DNA of 64,000 bases, taken from contig NZ_CP059322.2 of NCBI RefSeq assembly GCF_013694245.2, positions 4,161,001 to 4,225,000 of the forward strand, written 5' to 3'. Source of the DNA: Micromonospora ferruginea (lineage in GTDB: Bacteria; Actinomycetota; Actinomycetes; Mycobacteriales; Micromonosporaceae). Below are positions 1-7,794 of the stretch, one piece after another (position 1 is the first letter of the stretch; every line of letters begins with the position of its first letter). A program made the translations under genes and the position numbers. The notes below the pieces were generated by a model, which saw only the letters and a program-made list of their open reading frames with translations, was not told where the DNA came from and searched no databases.

Positions 1-513
1 CATGCCGCCGCCGTAGCTGAAGCCGAGGGCGAACCGCTGCGTCGTGTCCACGCACAGGTCCGCCTCGATCAGTCTGATCATGTCGTCGACGAAGGTGACG
101 TCCTGGCCGCCCGGGTTGGCCCAGCCGTTGCCGTTGCCCTGCGGCGCGACGAAGATGGCGCTGTTGTTGGCCTGCTGCCGCAGCCCGTAGTAGGACCAGG
201 CCTCGCGGTCCGAGCCGCCAGAGTCGACGTCGCCCGCGGTGCCGCCGTTCCAGTGGAACCCGAAGATCAGTCGGTAGCCGTGGTTCCGGTCGTAGTTGTC
301 CGGGATCCGCAGGATGAAGCTGCGGTTCTGGCCGCCGCTCTGGATGGTCCGTGAACCGCTGGTCAACGTGGGCGCCTTGCCGCACCCGGCGGTCGCCGCG
401 GCGGCGGCCGGCGCGACGCCACCCACGCCGCCGGCCACGGTGACCCCGACCGCCGCCGCGACCAGGATCGCGGCGGCCGCGAGGGGCCCGAGGAGAGTTC
501 TGCGTCTTGCCAT
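1..513 (-). CDS. Secreted PHB-depolymerase/feruloyl-esterase-like hydrolase (3' end outside window)
   Basis: Reading leftward from an ATG at 513, 171 codons are visible before the window ends. The start is preceded by an AAGGAG ribosome site about 8 nt upstream. The N-terminus is a typical Sec signal peptide: MARRR, a long Ala/Val-rich core, then an AAAAA cleavage region near residue 40. The mature part resembles the LpqC/PHB-depolymerase alpha/beta-hydrolase family: FHWNGG oxyanion-loop-like segment, APQG, DDMI, and GFSYGGGM at the last visible residues, which is the GxSxG nucleophile elbow. The Asp and His of the triad lie outside the window. Secretion and the Ser motif suggest a polyester or feruloyl-ester substrate, but the exact one cannot be told. 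No other gene shares its transcript inside the window. Confidence 0.85.
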   Translation of the reverse strand, partial: MARRRTLLGPLAAAAILVAAAVGVTVAGGVGGVAPAAAAATAGCGKAPTLTSGSRTIQSGGQNRSFILRIPDNYDRNHGYRLIFGFHWNGGTAGDVDSGGSDREAWSYYGLRQQANNSAIFVAPQGNGNGWANPGGQDVTFVDDMIRLIEADLCVDTTQRFALGFSYGGGM

Positions 514-680
514 GATGCGGCTCCTTCGCCATTCGGTGTGACACCGATTCGGGGTACGGGGCGCTGCACCATGCCACCGGCCGGCGGCGGAGGACGGGCA
601 CGACGGACGCGCGGCATGGTCGACTCGGATGCCCGGACTCGAACCGTCCGACGCCGTCGCTGGAACGCCACAGCACGGCG

Positions 681-727
681 TCGAATCGATTCGAGCCGAC
701 CCTAGGCAAGACAGTGAAAGATGTCAA
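681..727 (-). promoter_or_regulatory. Sigma-70-type promoter with palindromic operator-like site for the esterase
   Basis: On the minus strand TTGACA (722-727) is followed after exactly 17 nt by TAGGGT (699-704), a near-consensus actinobacterial housekeeping promoter. Just downstream, at the expected transcription start, sits a perfect 14-bp palindrome TCGAATCGATTCGA (681-694). A palindrome overlapping the start site is typical of a repressor operator; the regulator is not identifiable. The predicted leader to the ATG at 513 is about 175 nt. Confidence 0.6.
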
Positions 728-793
728 TACTGTGAGGGCGCGGACCACTCCCGGCCGGCATGACGCTCGCCGGCCTGGGTAGGGTCGGTCGAG

Positions 794-2470
794 GTGAGCA
801 TCCACTCGACGTTGTTGTTCGTGCTCGCCGCCGTCGCGGTGATCGTCGCCGTGCGCTGGGTCGCCGGCCGCACCGGCCTGCCGGCGGCCGCGCTGCTGCC
901 GCTCATCGGCATCGCGTACGCGCTGCTGCCCGGCCCCAACATCGGCCTCGATCCCGACCTCGTCCTCATGATCGTGCTGCCGCCGCTGCTCTACAGCGCC
1001 GCGCTCGACTCCTCGCTGCTGGACCTGCGCCGCAACCTGCGCATCGTGGTCAGCCTGTCGGTGGTGCTGGTGCTCCTCACCGGCCTGGTCGTCGGCCTCG
1101 GCTTCCACCTCTTCGTCGCCGGGGCGACCCTGGCCGCCGGCATCGCGGTCGGCGCCGCCGTCGCCCCGCCCGACCCGGTGGCCGCGCTGGCCGTGGGCCG
1201 CCGGGTCAACCTGCCCCCGAAGATGGTCACGATCATCCAGGGCGAGGGACTGCTGAACGACGCCACCGCGCTGACCATGCTCAGCGTCGCGGTGGCCGCC
1301 GCCGTCGGCGGCCAGTTCTCGTTCCCCGCCGCGGTCGGGCAGTTCGTGATCGCGGCGGTCGGCGGAGTCGCCGTGGGCGCGGCCGTCGCCTGGGCGAAGC
1401 GGCTGGCCCGGCCGCTCACCGCGGACCCGCTGATGTCCAACGCCATCTCGCTCGCGACGCCGTTCGTGGCCTATCTGCTCGGCGAGGAACTGGGCGTCTC
1501 CGGCGTGCTCGCGGTGGTCGTCGCCGGGCTGATCGTCGGCCACCAGACGCCCCAGTTCGGCTCCGGGGCGGCCCGGTTGCAGACCAACGCGGTCTGGCGG
1601 CTGGTTGACTTCCTCCTCGAAGGCTTCGTCTTCCTGCTGATCGGCCAGCAGCTTCCCGAGGTGGTCAAGAACCTGCGCGAGTACGACACCTCGACCATCG
1701 TCACCGCCGTCGCGATCTCCGTCGGGGTGGTGCTGCTCCTGCGCCCCGCCTGGCTGATCCTGACCCAGTCACTCCCCCGCTCGCTGCACACCCGGCTGGG
1801 CGGCGTCGCCGAGCCGGACGACGCCGACGAGCCGGGCAGCGCCCGGCGGGCCGCGCGCGCCGACCGCAACGCCGACCGGTTGACCACCCGCGAGGTGGCG
1901 GCGCTGAGCTGGTCCGGGACCCGCGGCGTGATCAGCCTGGCCGCCATCTTCACGCTGCCGCTGACCACCGACAGCGGCGCACCCTTCCCCGACCGCGACC
2001 TGCTGCTGTTCTGCACCTTCGTGGTCGTCCTGGTCACCCTGGTCGGGCAGGGCCTGACGTTCGCGCCGCTGGTGCGCCGGCTCGGCCTGCGCGCCGACGA
2101 GGCCGACCAGGCCCGGGTACGCAACGAGGCCCGCTCGGCCGCGGTGGAGGCCGCCCTGGCCCGCCTCGACGCCGTCGCCGCGGAGGAGCCGGACAGCGCG
2201 GAGGCGGTCGACACCACCCGGAGCCAACTGCTGACCCGGCTGGCGCGCTACCGGGGGCGGCTCGACCTGATCCAGCAGAGCAGGTCGTCCGAGCGGCCCA
2301 CCTCACCGGAGTACGAGACCGCGCTGCGGATCCGCCGCGCCACCATCGACGCGCAGCGCGAGGAGTTGGTGCGCTGGCGCGACGCCGGCCGCCTGCCGGA
2401 CGAGGAGCTGCGCGTGCTGGAGCGCGAACTCGACCACGAGGAACTGCTGCTCCCGAAGCGGTCCACCTGA
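794..2470 (+). CDS. CPA1-family Na+/H+ (monovalent cation/proton) antiporter
   Basis: The 558-residue protein starts at GTG 794. It begins with hydrophobic segments and carries the CPA1/NhaP signatures: PPLLYSAALD in an early helix, PPDPVAALAV, and GLLNDATALT, in which the Asn-Asp pair (about residue 155) is the usual ion/proton site. About 12 membrane segments occupy residues 1-435. A charged cytoplasmic tail (about 435-558) with helical Glu/Arg repeats follows, as in other actinobacterial members. Family function is export of Na+ or K+ in exchange for protons at the cytoplasmic membrane; ion preference cannot be judged. It stands alone, divergent from the esterase. Confidence 0.9.
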   Translation: MSIHSTLLFVLAAVAVIVAVRWVAGRTGLPAAALLPLIGIAYALLPGPNIGLDPDLVLMIVLPPLLYSAALDSSLLDLRRNLRIVVSLSVVLVLLTGLVVGLGFHLFVAGATLAAGIAVGAAVAPPDPVAALAVGRRVNLPPKMVTIIQGEGLLNDATALTMLSVAVAAAVGGQFSFPAAVGQFVIAAVGGVAVGAAVAWAKRLARPLTADPLMSNAISLATPFVAYLLGEELGVSGVLAVVVAGLIVGHQTPQFGSGAARLQTNAVWRLVDFLLEGFVFLLIGQQLPEVVKNLREYDTSTIVTAVAISVGVVLLLRPAWLILTQSLPRSLHTRLGGVAEPDDADEPGSARRAARADRNADRLTTREVAALSWSGTRGVISLAAIFTLPLTTDSGAPFPDRDLLLFCTFVVVLVTLVGQGLTFAPLVRRLGLRADEADQARVRNEARSAAVEAALARLDAVAAEEPDSAEAVDTTRSQLLTRLARYRGRLDLIQQSRSSERPTSPEYETALRIRRATIDAQREELVRWRDAGRLPDEELRVLERELDHEELLLPKRST

Positions 2471-2498
2471 GCCGGCGCCGGCCGCCCAGGGTGGGGCG

Positions 2499-2636
2499 AT
2501 GTCCGCACGCTGGTCGTCGACCGTCGACTGCGCCCGCCCGCGCGAGCTGGCGGCGTTCTGGTGCCTCGCGCTGGGCTACGTGACGATGGCCGACCCGGAG
2601 GGCAACGAGTGCGACGTCCTCCAGGGACGGCGGCCG
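2499..2636 (+). pseudogene. Remnant of a VOC (glyoxalase-like) gene with internal deletion
   Basis: The frame from ATG 2499 encodes STVDCARPRELAAFW followed by CLALGY, a normal VOC N-terminal strand-helix. It jumps directly to MADPEGNECDV, the normal C-terminal VOC strand with its metal-site Glu region. The roughly 90 residues usually between these are absent while the frame is kept. After about 2636 the frame runs into the next gene out of phase. The best reading is a VOC paralogue that lost its middle. It lies directly upstream of an intact VOC gene. Confidence 0.55.
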
Positions 2637-2653
2637 TCTGCCAGGATCGACGG

Positions 2654-3016
2654 ATGGCGAACGTCTGGTCCGGTGTCACCATCGACTGCGTCGACCCGGA
2701 ACGGGTCGCCCGGTTCTGGAGCGCCCTGCTCGGCCGCGAACCCGGCCCGTCCCCGGAGGGCTGGGTCTATCTCGGCGAGCGCGGCGACGCCCAGCCCCGG
2801 CTGGTGTTCCAACCGGTCGCCGAACCCCGTACCGAAAAGGTGCGGATCCACCTCGACATCACCGTCGACGACCTGCCCGAGGCGATGTCCACGGTCACCC
2901 GCCTGGGCGGCGAGTTCACCGGCGAGCAACACGACCACGCCGAGGGAACCGTCGTGGTCATGACCGACCCCGAGGGCCACAAATTCTGCCTCGTGTCCTA
3001 CACCCCCACCCCCTAG
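2654..3016 (+). CDS. VOC family protein (glyoxalase/bleomycin-resistance-like)
   Basis: The 120-residue protein starts at ATG 2654; an upstream in-frame ATG at 2561 would add only residues read from the neighbouring VOC remnant. It has the one-module VOC pattern: VTIDCVDPERVARFWSALLG at the start, HLDITVDDLPEA in the middle, and a C-terminal MTDPEGHKFCLV strand carrying the typical metal-ligand Glu position. Actinobacteria carry many such single-module proteins, usually dimeric, with unknown small-molecule substrates. It has no obvious operon partner and no specific substrate can be assigned. Confidence 0.8.
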   Translation: MANVWSGVTIDCVDPERVARFWSALLGREPGPSPEGWVYLGERGDAQPRLVFQPVAEPRTEKVRIHLDITVDDLPEAMSTVTRLGGEFTGEQHDHAEGTVVVMTDPEGHKFCLVSYTPTP

Positions 3017-3020
3017 CCCT

Positions 3021-3096
3021 CGCCGATCTTGCACTTTCGGCCCCCGAATTGCGGCTCCTGCACCGTTTCGTCGGGGCCGCAACTGCAAGATCGGCG
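3021..3096. repeat. Long imperfect inverted repeat (palindromic intergenic element)
   Basis: CGCCGATCTTGCA at 3021-3033 is mirrored exactly by TGCAAGATCGGCG at 3084-3096. Inner arms (CGGCCCCC and GGGGCCG) extend the pairing. The 76-bp unit starts 4 bp after the VOC stop codon, so it could act as a terminator or be a REP-like element. Only one copy was noticed in the window. Confidence 0.6.
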
Positions 3097-3123
3097 CGGG
3101 GAGGGGAGGGAGGAGGGATGGAG

Positions 3124-3156
3124 AAGGCCCCGGACCGGGGGGCCGGTCGGGGCCTT
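3124..3156 (-). terminator. Intrinsic-terminator-like hairpin beyond the tRNA-Lys 3' fragment
   Basis: AAGGCCCCGGACCGG pairs with CCGGTCGGGGCCTT around a GGG centre. Equivalent hairpins beginning AAGGCCCC sit downstream of both complete tRNA-Lys genes (near 47540 and 59183). This one therefore looks like the original terminator of the tRNA gene whose 3' end is at 3163. Confidence 0.55.
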
Positions 3157-3162
3157 GCTCGT

Positions 3163-3207
3163 TGGTGCGCCGCCAGGGACTCGAACCCCGAACCCGCGGA
3201 TTAAGAG
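3163..3207 (-). other. 3' fragment of tRNA-Lys(CUU): probable attachment-site scar (island left end)
   Basis: The 45 nt from CCA (3163-3165) to the anticodon loop (about 3207) match the 3' part of both complete tRNA-Lys genes in the window. Identity with the 47.6-kb copy runs for 49 bp (3159-3207 against 47582-47630) and stops abruptly inside the anticodon loop. The fragment then continues into unrelated sequence (atagacgcc...). Tyrosine integrases commonly use exactly this anticodon-loop-to-3'-end segment as core. The orientation fits an element lying between 3208 and 47581. Confidence 0.75.
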
Positions 3208-3460
3208 ATAGACGCCTTTCGACTCATGTCGTCTAACCGAGTCCCATGGGCCCAACTGCTCCCGGTCAGGCCGCAACTTCGCCGGAAAGCTGTACCGCTC
3301 AGTCCACCGGATGCTTAGTCATCCAATTTCGCCGGAGCACCCACGGAGCACCACATGGGCTGTCGCGGACACCGGACCGGGTGCGGTTCCAGCACGATCA
3401 TGACGTTCTGTCGGCTGCGGGCCCGAGCGAACCCGGTCGGGGTAAGTCCCCTCCGTCTCA

Positions 3461-4753
3461 TTACCGTCGGTCGTCTTCGCCCGGCGTGAAGTCGTAGTCA
3501 CGGGCTGAGAGCGAACCGCCGTCCGGGTTCCAGGTGAAGACCCGGAACGTCCCGCTTGCCGGGTCCACTTCACCGTCTGGTGTGAAGACGACATCGGACA
3601 GGATGCCGAGCACGCAGTCACCGACGTGCTCCCGCGCCCACTGCACCTCGTTGCGCGAGACGATCACAGTCGCGCCCTCGGTCTCGGTACCCTTGGCCTC
3701 AAGCCATAACGTCCGATCGTTCCTGCTGGCGACAGCGTCGTAGGGATTGCCGAACCGGACATCTTGCACGGTCCAGCCGCGGTCCCGGAAATGCGCCATC
3801 AACCGGTCCTGGGCGGCGTCTTCGACTTTGCGGCGCCGTAGGGGGTCCAGCTGCCAGCCCTGTCGAGGTGAGCCGCGACTCGGTAGCGGAGCCGGATGAC
3901 CCAGGTGGGCCGCCCAGAGCTCTTCGAGCTTCGCCGCGACGTACGGTGGCAGGACCCATCCGCTAACTTGCGGCCGCCACGCGCCGGCTTCGGGAATGTG
4001 GTTGACCAGGAGCGCGTGCGGCAGCCCGTCCTCGGGCAGCAGGAGCGTGTCCCAGTCGATCTGTACGTAGTTGGCGTGCTGGCCCGCGCGTTCGTCGTCC
4101 CACTGCTCATCAGGGAAGATTCGGCTTGCGGCGGTGCCGCTGCCGACGATGCCACGCGGTTCTGGTCCCTGTCGTAGGAAGAAGATGCGGTCGCCCGGCT
4201 CGATGCCGCCCTTGCGGCTCCCCGTGGACCACCGGTCACGCAGGAGCCGGCCCGACGCGACTACCTGCACGTCCTGGGGGTAGGCGGTCTCCGCCCAGTC
4301 GTCCGGGTTCCACCGCTCGGGATTCCACGTCACCACCATGGTGACCCGCTCGCGCTCATCGATGCCCGCCCGGTCAGCCGCGGAGAGCACGTCCAGCCTG
4401 GCAGTATCGAAGTAGCTCACCGGATTGCGGTGTCGAGGCGCCGGCGCGCCCTTCAACGCGTCGTGCACGGGGTCTCCCGGGCGCAGCACCCGCCCGACCA
4501 GCGCCCACTTCGTCGCGCCGTCAACATCGTGCCGGGTTCGGCCGTCAATCTCCGCGACAACCTGGACACGGCCGTCGAACGACAGGGTGGCGATTCGCTC
4601 GCCGTCGACCCGACTTCTGAAGGTCCAGAGGCCGCGGTTGACCTCCCACAGTTCGTCGTCGGTCGCGGTCGCTTCCCACCCGACCCAGGTGCGCCCGAGC
4701 GGGTCACCGGACGGCACATCACGCGCCTCGGTCAGCACAAGGTTCACAGCCAT
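3461..4753 (-). CDS. EVE-like plus DUF3883 protein, candidate modified-DNA restriction enzyme
   Basis: The ORF is open from ATG 4810; the ATG at 4753 (MAVNLVL) fits the first folded segment better and gives 430 residues. A central region (about 180-250) with GDRIFFLRQG, IVGSG and YVQIDWDTLL resembles EVE/PUA-like base-recognition domains. The C-terminus (about 320-400) has RDRGWTVQDV, LWLEAKGTE and VIVSRNEVQWA, the DUF3883 pattern: a PD-(D/E)XK-related fold in which the E-A-K triplet is the likely catalytic strand. Proteins of this build are commonly type IV-like enzymes that cut modified DNA. It sits at the edge of the defence-rich island arm, divergent from the next gene. The specific modified base is unknown. 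Confidence 0.65.
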   Translation of the reverse strand: MAVNLVLTEARDVPSGDPLGRTWVGWEATATDDELWEVNRGLWTFRSRVDGERIATLSFDGRVQVVAEIDGRTRHDVDGATKWALVGRVLRPGDPVHDALKGAPAPRHRNPVSYFDTARLDVLSAADRAGIDERERVTMVVTWNPERWNPDDWAETAYPQDVQVVASGRLLRDRWSTGSRKGGIEPGDRIFFLRQGPEPRGIVGSGTAASRIFPDEQWDDERAGQHANYVQIDWDTLLLPEDGLPHALLVNHIPEAGAWRPQVSGWVLPPYVAAKLEELWAAHLGHPAPLPSRGSPRQGWQLDPLRRRKVEDAAQDRLMAHFRDRGWTVQDVRFGNPYDAVASRNDRTLWLEAKGTETEGATVIVSRNEVQWAREHVGDCVLGILSDVVFTPDGEVDPASGTFRVFTWNPDGGSLSARDYDFTPGEDDRR

Positions 4754-5193
4754 CCCCGCATCTTGCCGGGGCTCGTCGGCCAGACGCCAGAGACAGACGG
4801 ACAGGCGCAATCAGCGCGCGTGCAACGGTCGCCGTCCAGTGCGGTGTCTGTTGTAGGCACTACCGGGAGCATCGACCGGGGTAGACAGCCAACCGCTCCG
4901 TACCCGGCTAGCCAGGCGATCGCTGTGCAGCGAAGTGGCCCTTGTGCGTCGCGCGGGTGCGTCGTACGGTGCAGAGGCCGGGACGTCGGTTGATCCGTCT
5001 CCCCTGACTGCCGCTTCCTCTCGCGGAGCCCACCTTGCGGCCTGAGTGCCGAGGGCTACAGAACCGCTTGCGGCCCTACCCGCCTCACTGGTAGAGGCGT
5101 TTCGCCTATCTGCCGTCTCGTGAGTTCCAGCTCGCTGGGTTCCGCTGCTGCGTCCGTGGTCAGCGTCGATTCCGCCGTGAGAGGGGTACCACC
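4754..5193. other. Divergent intergenic region, no gene seen
   Basis: This 440-bp gap separates the leftward EVE-DUF3883 gene from the rightward PD-(D/E)XK-like gene and must carry both promoters. No clear -35/-10 pair, RNA gene or strong repeat was found. A GAGAGGGG ribosome site lies just before 5194. Confidence 0.4.
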
Positions 5194-6093
5194 ATGTACG
5201 TCCGCTTCCGCCACCTCCAGCAGGACCCAGTCGGCGACTGGTTCGCGGAGACCTTTCCGCACCAGGATGTGCTGCGCGCCGAGATCGCGGCGGACCTCAG
5301 CCGCTGTCCGCTCCTGCTGACCGAGCCGCCGGACAAGTCGTACTTCGGCCATGTCGTCGAACTCGCCATGGGCTTGGCCCTGTGCGACCAGGACCCGTAC
5401 CCACGTCTGTTCCGCTGTCTCGACCACGGCCTCGCGACCCGGTTACTCGGCATGGCCGGCCATCAACCGGTTGCCGATGCCGCAGGCTACGCCGCCGGGC
5501 GCCGTCGCGATTCCGCGGTGCACCCGGCGCAGCTCTTCACCGCCGCCGGCCGGCTCGCTCACGTCCGCATCCTGCTCAACACATTCGACCGCCACCACTC
5601 CGACGCTGACGCTGTGGCCAACACCCGTCATGTCCTCGAGCAGTACCCGCACCTCCTCCACGGCGCCCCCCGAGAGACGTACCAGACTAGGCGCGCCTTC
5701 CGTATCGCGTGGTCCAGTTACCACAGCGGCTTCCACGACGCGCTGCGCTCATACGGACCCGCGACCGCGCAGCTGTCCCTGCTCGACGGACACCGCCACG
5801 CCGATCTCCTCCTCGGCCGCACCGTGCTCGAGGTGAAAAGCGGCCGGCTCGACGAAGACCGCTACCTCGACGAGCTGATCCGTCAGATCCTGACCTACGC
5901 ACTGCTCGCGCATCACGACGGTCACCCCGTGACCCACGTCGCGGTCTACGCGACTCGATACCAGCGGCTGCTGCGATACCGCCTCGACGAGCTGACCCAC
6001 CAACTCGCCGGCAATCCCATCGACCTCACGGCGACGGCAGCCGAGCTGGCCGCCCTCATCAGGAACCAGCCCCGGTACGGGCTGGCGGCCTGA
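5194..6093 (+). CDS. PD-(D/E)XK nuclease-like protein of unknown family
   Basis: The 299-residue protein starts at ATG 5194, with GAGAGGGG 7 nt upstream. Residues 1-190 are helical and give no family match by eye. The C-terminal third has a PD-(D/E)XK-type core: Asp at about 203 (HADLLLG), then EVKSG with Glu 213 and Lys 215 on the next strand. A helix with Gln 231 (QILTYALLA) follows, the classic motif IV Gln of RecB-like nucleases. A role in cutting DNA, probably defensive, is inferred from this core and from the flanking EVE-DUF3883 and PIN genes. The arrangement is compact but not overlapping: 101 bp to the next start. Confidence 0.55.
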   Translation: MYVRFRHLQQDPVGDWFAETFPHQDVLRAEIAADLSRCPLLLTEPPDKSYFGHVVELAMGLALCDQDPYPRLFRCLDHGLATRLLGMAGHQPVADAAGYAAGRRRDSAVHPAQLFTAAGRLAHVRILLNTFDRHHSDADAVANTRHVLEQYPHLLHGAPRETYQTRRAFRIAWSSYHSGFHDALRSYGPATAQLSLLDGHRHADLLLGRTVLEVKSGRLDEDRYLDELIRQILTYALLAHHDGHPVTHVAVYATRYQRLLRYRLDELTHQLAGNPIDLTATAAELAALIRNQPRYGLAA

Positions 6094-6194
6094 CTACCCG
6101 ACGCCGTTCAGAAGAGCCGCAATGGGCCGCTCGGCCCATAGGACCCGCACGCTGGGGTCGACAACAATGGAGCCCGTCTTGGGGGAGGTCATCG

Positions 6195-7703
6195 ATGGCT
6201 GGGCTGTTCGACGGGTTCGAGGGCTATCGCGTGGCGAGCGAGGCCGAGTCACGTCAGGCATTGACCACAGCGCTGGTCGCGGTGGACGCCAACGTGCTTC
6301 TCAACCTCTACCGCTACAACGCGCGGACGACGGCGGACCTATTGGCGATCTTCGAGAAGCTCGAAGATCGCCTCGTCGTTCCCTACCAGGCGATGCGCGA
6401 GTTCCACCGCAACCGGCTCAGCGCCATCGGCAATCCCGAGCACGCGACAGGTGAAGCCCGCGCCGCCTTGGAGAAAAGCCGGGCAGCGGCGGTGCGGGCT
6501 CTCGAGACCTGGTCCAAGCAACTGGCCATCGACGATGCCGAACTGCAGCGGCTACACGCCGACGTCGACGAGGTGTTCCAACGTCTACGGGATGCCATCG
6601 CCAGCGCCACACCTGACCGTGTTCACCCCTCCACACCAGCCGACGCAGACCCCGTACTCAGCAGACTCTCCACGCTTCTGACCGGCAAGGTACTCGGACG
6701 CCCCGAGGACAAGGTCTGGAACGGCCTGATCACCGAGGGCAACAAGCGCGTCGACGCATCCATACCTCCCGGCTACCTGGACGCCGACAAGGCCGACCAG
6801 CACCCAGAGGGGGCCGCCGGCGACTACCTCGTCTACCAGCAGGCATGCCACGAGGCGAAAACCCGGGACATGGACCTCATCATCGTCACGAACGACGAGA
6901 AAGAGGACTGGTGGTGGCGCCGCGGGCCGGACATGATCGGCCCGCGACAGGAGATGACGAAGGAGTTCTTCGACAGCACGGGCCACCAGTTGTTCCTGAT
7001 GCGAGCCAGCGACCTGCTCAACCGATCCCAGGCTCTCGACGTCGAGGTGAACCCGGAGTCCGCCCGAGACGCCGACGTCAACCGTCCCGATCTCCACGAT
7101 CCTGGCATGTGGACGGCAGAAGCGGTGGACATGCTGCTCCAGCAGCTGCGCGGCGAAGGCCGACGTGACCTCGCTGATGTGATCACTGCTGCCGCATCCG
7201 CCGGAGGCACCATCAGTCGGGAAAACATCTACACCCTCTGCGGTTACCACGAGGACCGCATGCTGCGCGGCATCACCCGACCCACCGCGCGCATCACCGC
7301 CGACCTGCAGGCCGCCAAAGTCCTGCCGCCCTCCGTCACACCGATGATGGCCCCGGTGTACATCGACGCCGGCCCCCTGAGCGCGATCCGCATCCCGTCA
7401 GAGGTCGTGGATATTCTTGGCCCCGGCACCACACCGCCCACGACAGCGCCGGACGCAGAAACGAGCGGCAAGTACCAGCCACTCGCGGACTACCTGGCGG
7501 CGCTGGATATCGAGGCGACGTCCATGACCTTCGGTGAGATCGAAGACATCCTCGGCGACACCCTCGCCCCCTCGGCCCGCAAGCACCTCCCCTACTGGTA
7601 CTCGTCGCAGAACTCACTCTGCAGGGCGGTAGCGGCAGCAGGCTTCAAGGCTCGCGGCGTGCGCACGGACTCCGAGGTCGTGGAGTTCGTCCGCCACTCC
7701 TGA
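6195..7703 (+). CDS. PIN-like nuclease domain fused to DUF7662-like C-terminal domain
   Basis: The start is ATG 6195, preceded by GGGGGAGG at ideal spacing; the frame is open much further upstream but that part is the shadow of the previous gene. The 502-residue product opens with VAVDANVLLNLYRY (Asp 31), MREFHRNR (Glu 69) and IIVTNDEKEDWWW (Asp 234), the acidic set of large PIN-like (DUF4935-type) RNases with a long helical insert. Residues about 430-500 (KYQPLADYL, MTFGEIEDILG, SARKHLPYW, GFKARGV) match the DUF7662 pattern often found beside nuclease and defence genes. A plausible role is an RNA- or DNA-cleaving effector with a sensor tail. Confidence 0.65.
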   Translation: MAGLFDGFEGYRVASEAESRQALTTALVAVDANVLLNLYRYNARTTADLLAIFEKLEDRLVVPYQAMREFHRNRLSAIGNPEHATGEARAALEKSRAAAVRALETWSKQLAIDDAELQRLHADVDEVFQRLRDAIASATPDRVHPSTPADADPVLSRLSTLLTGKVLGRPEDKVWNGLITEGNKRVDASIPPGYLDADKADQHPEGAAGDYLVYQQACHEAKTRDMDLIIVTNDEKEDWWWRRGPDMIGPRQEMTKEFFDSTGHQLFLMRASDLLNRSQALDVEVNPESARDADVNRPDLHDPGMWTAEAVDMLLQQLRGEGRRDLADVITAAASAGGTISRENIYTLCGYHEDRMLRGITRPTARITADLQAAKVLPPSVTPMMAPVYIDAGPLSAIRIPSEVVDILGPGTTPPTTAPDAETSGKYQPLADYLAALDIEATSMTFGEIEDILGDTLAPSARKHLPYWYSSQNSLCRAVAAAGFKARGVRTDSEVVEFVRHS

Positions 7704-7794
7704 CCAGGTCATCCCGTCAGGGAGTCATTGCTCTGCCCGGCATCACGAATACCACCAGGACAGTCATGTCGCCGTCGGCACCTAGAGTGGTGCA

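Noticed and set aside
760..1608. 282-residue plus-strand ORF overlapping the antiporter
   Set aside because: Arg/Gly-rich shadow frame; the antiporter frame has clear CPA1 motifs.
5709..6194. Upstream extension of the PIN-DUF7662 frame
   Set aside because: Arg/Pro-rich and wholly inside the previous gene; ATG 6195 has a strong ribosome site.
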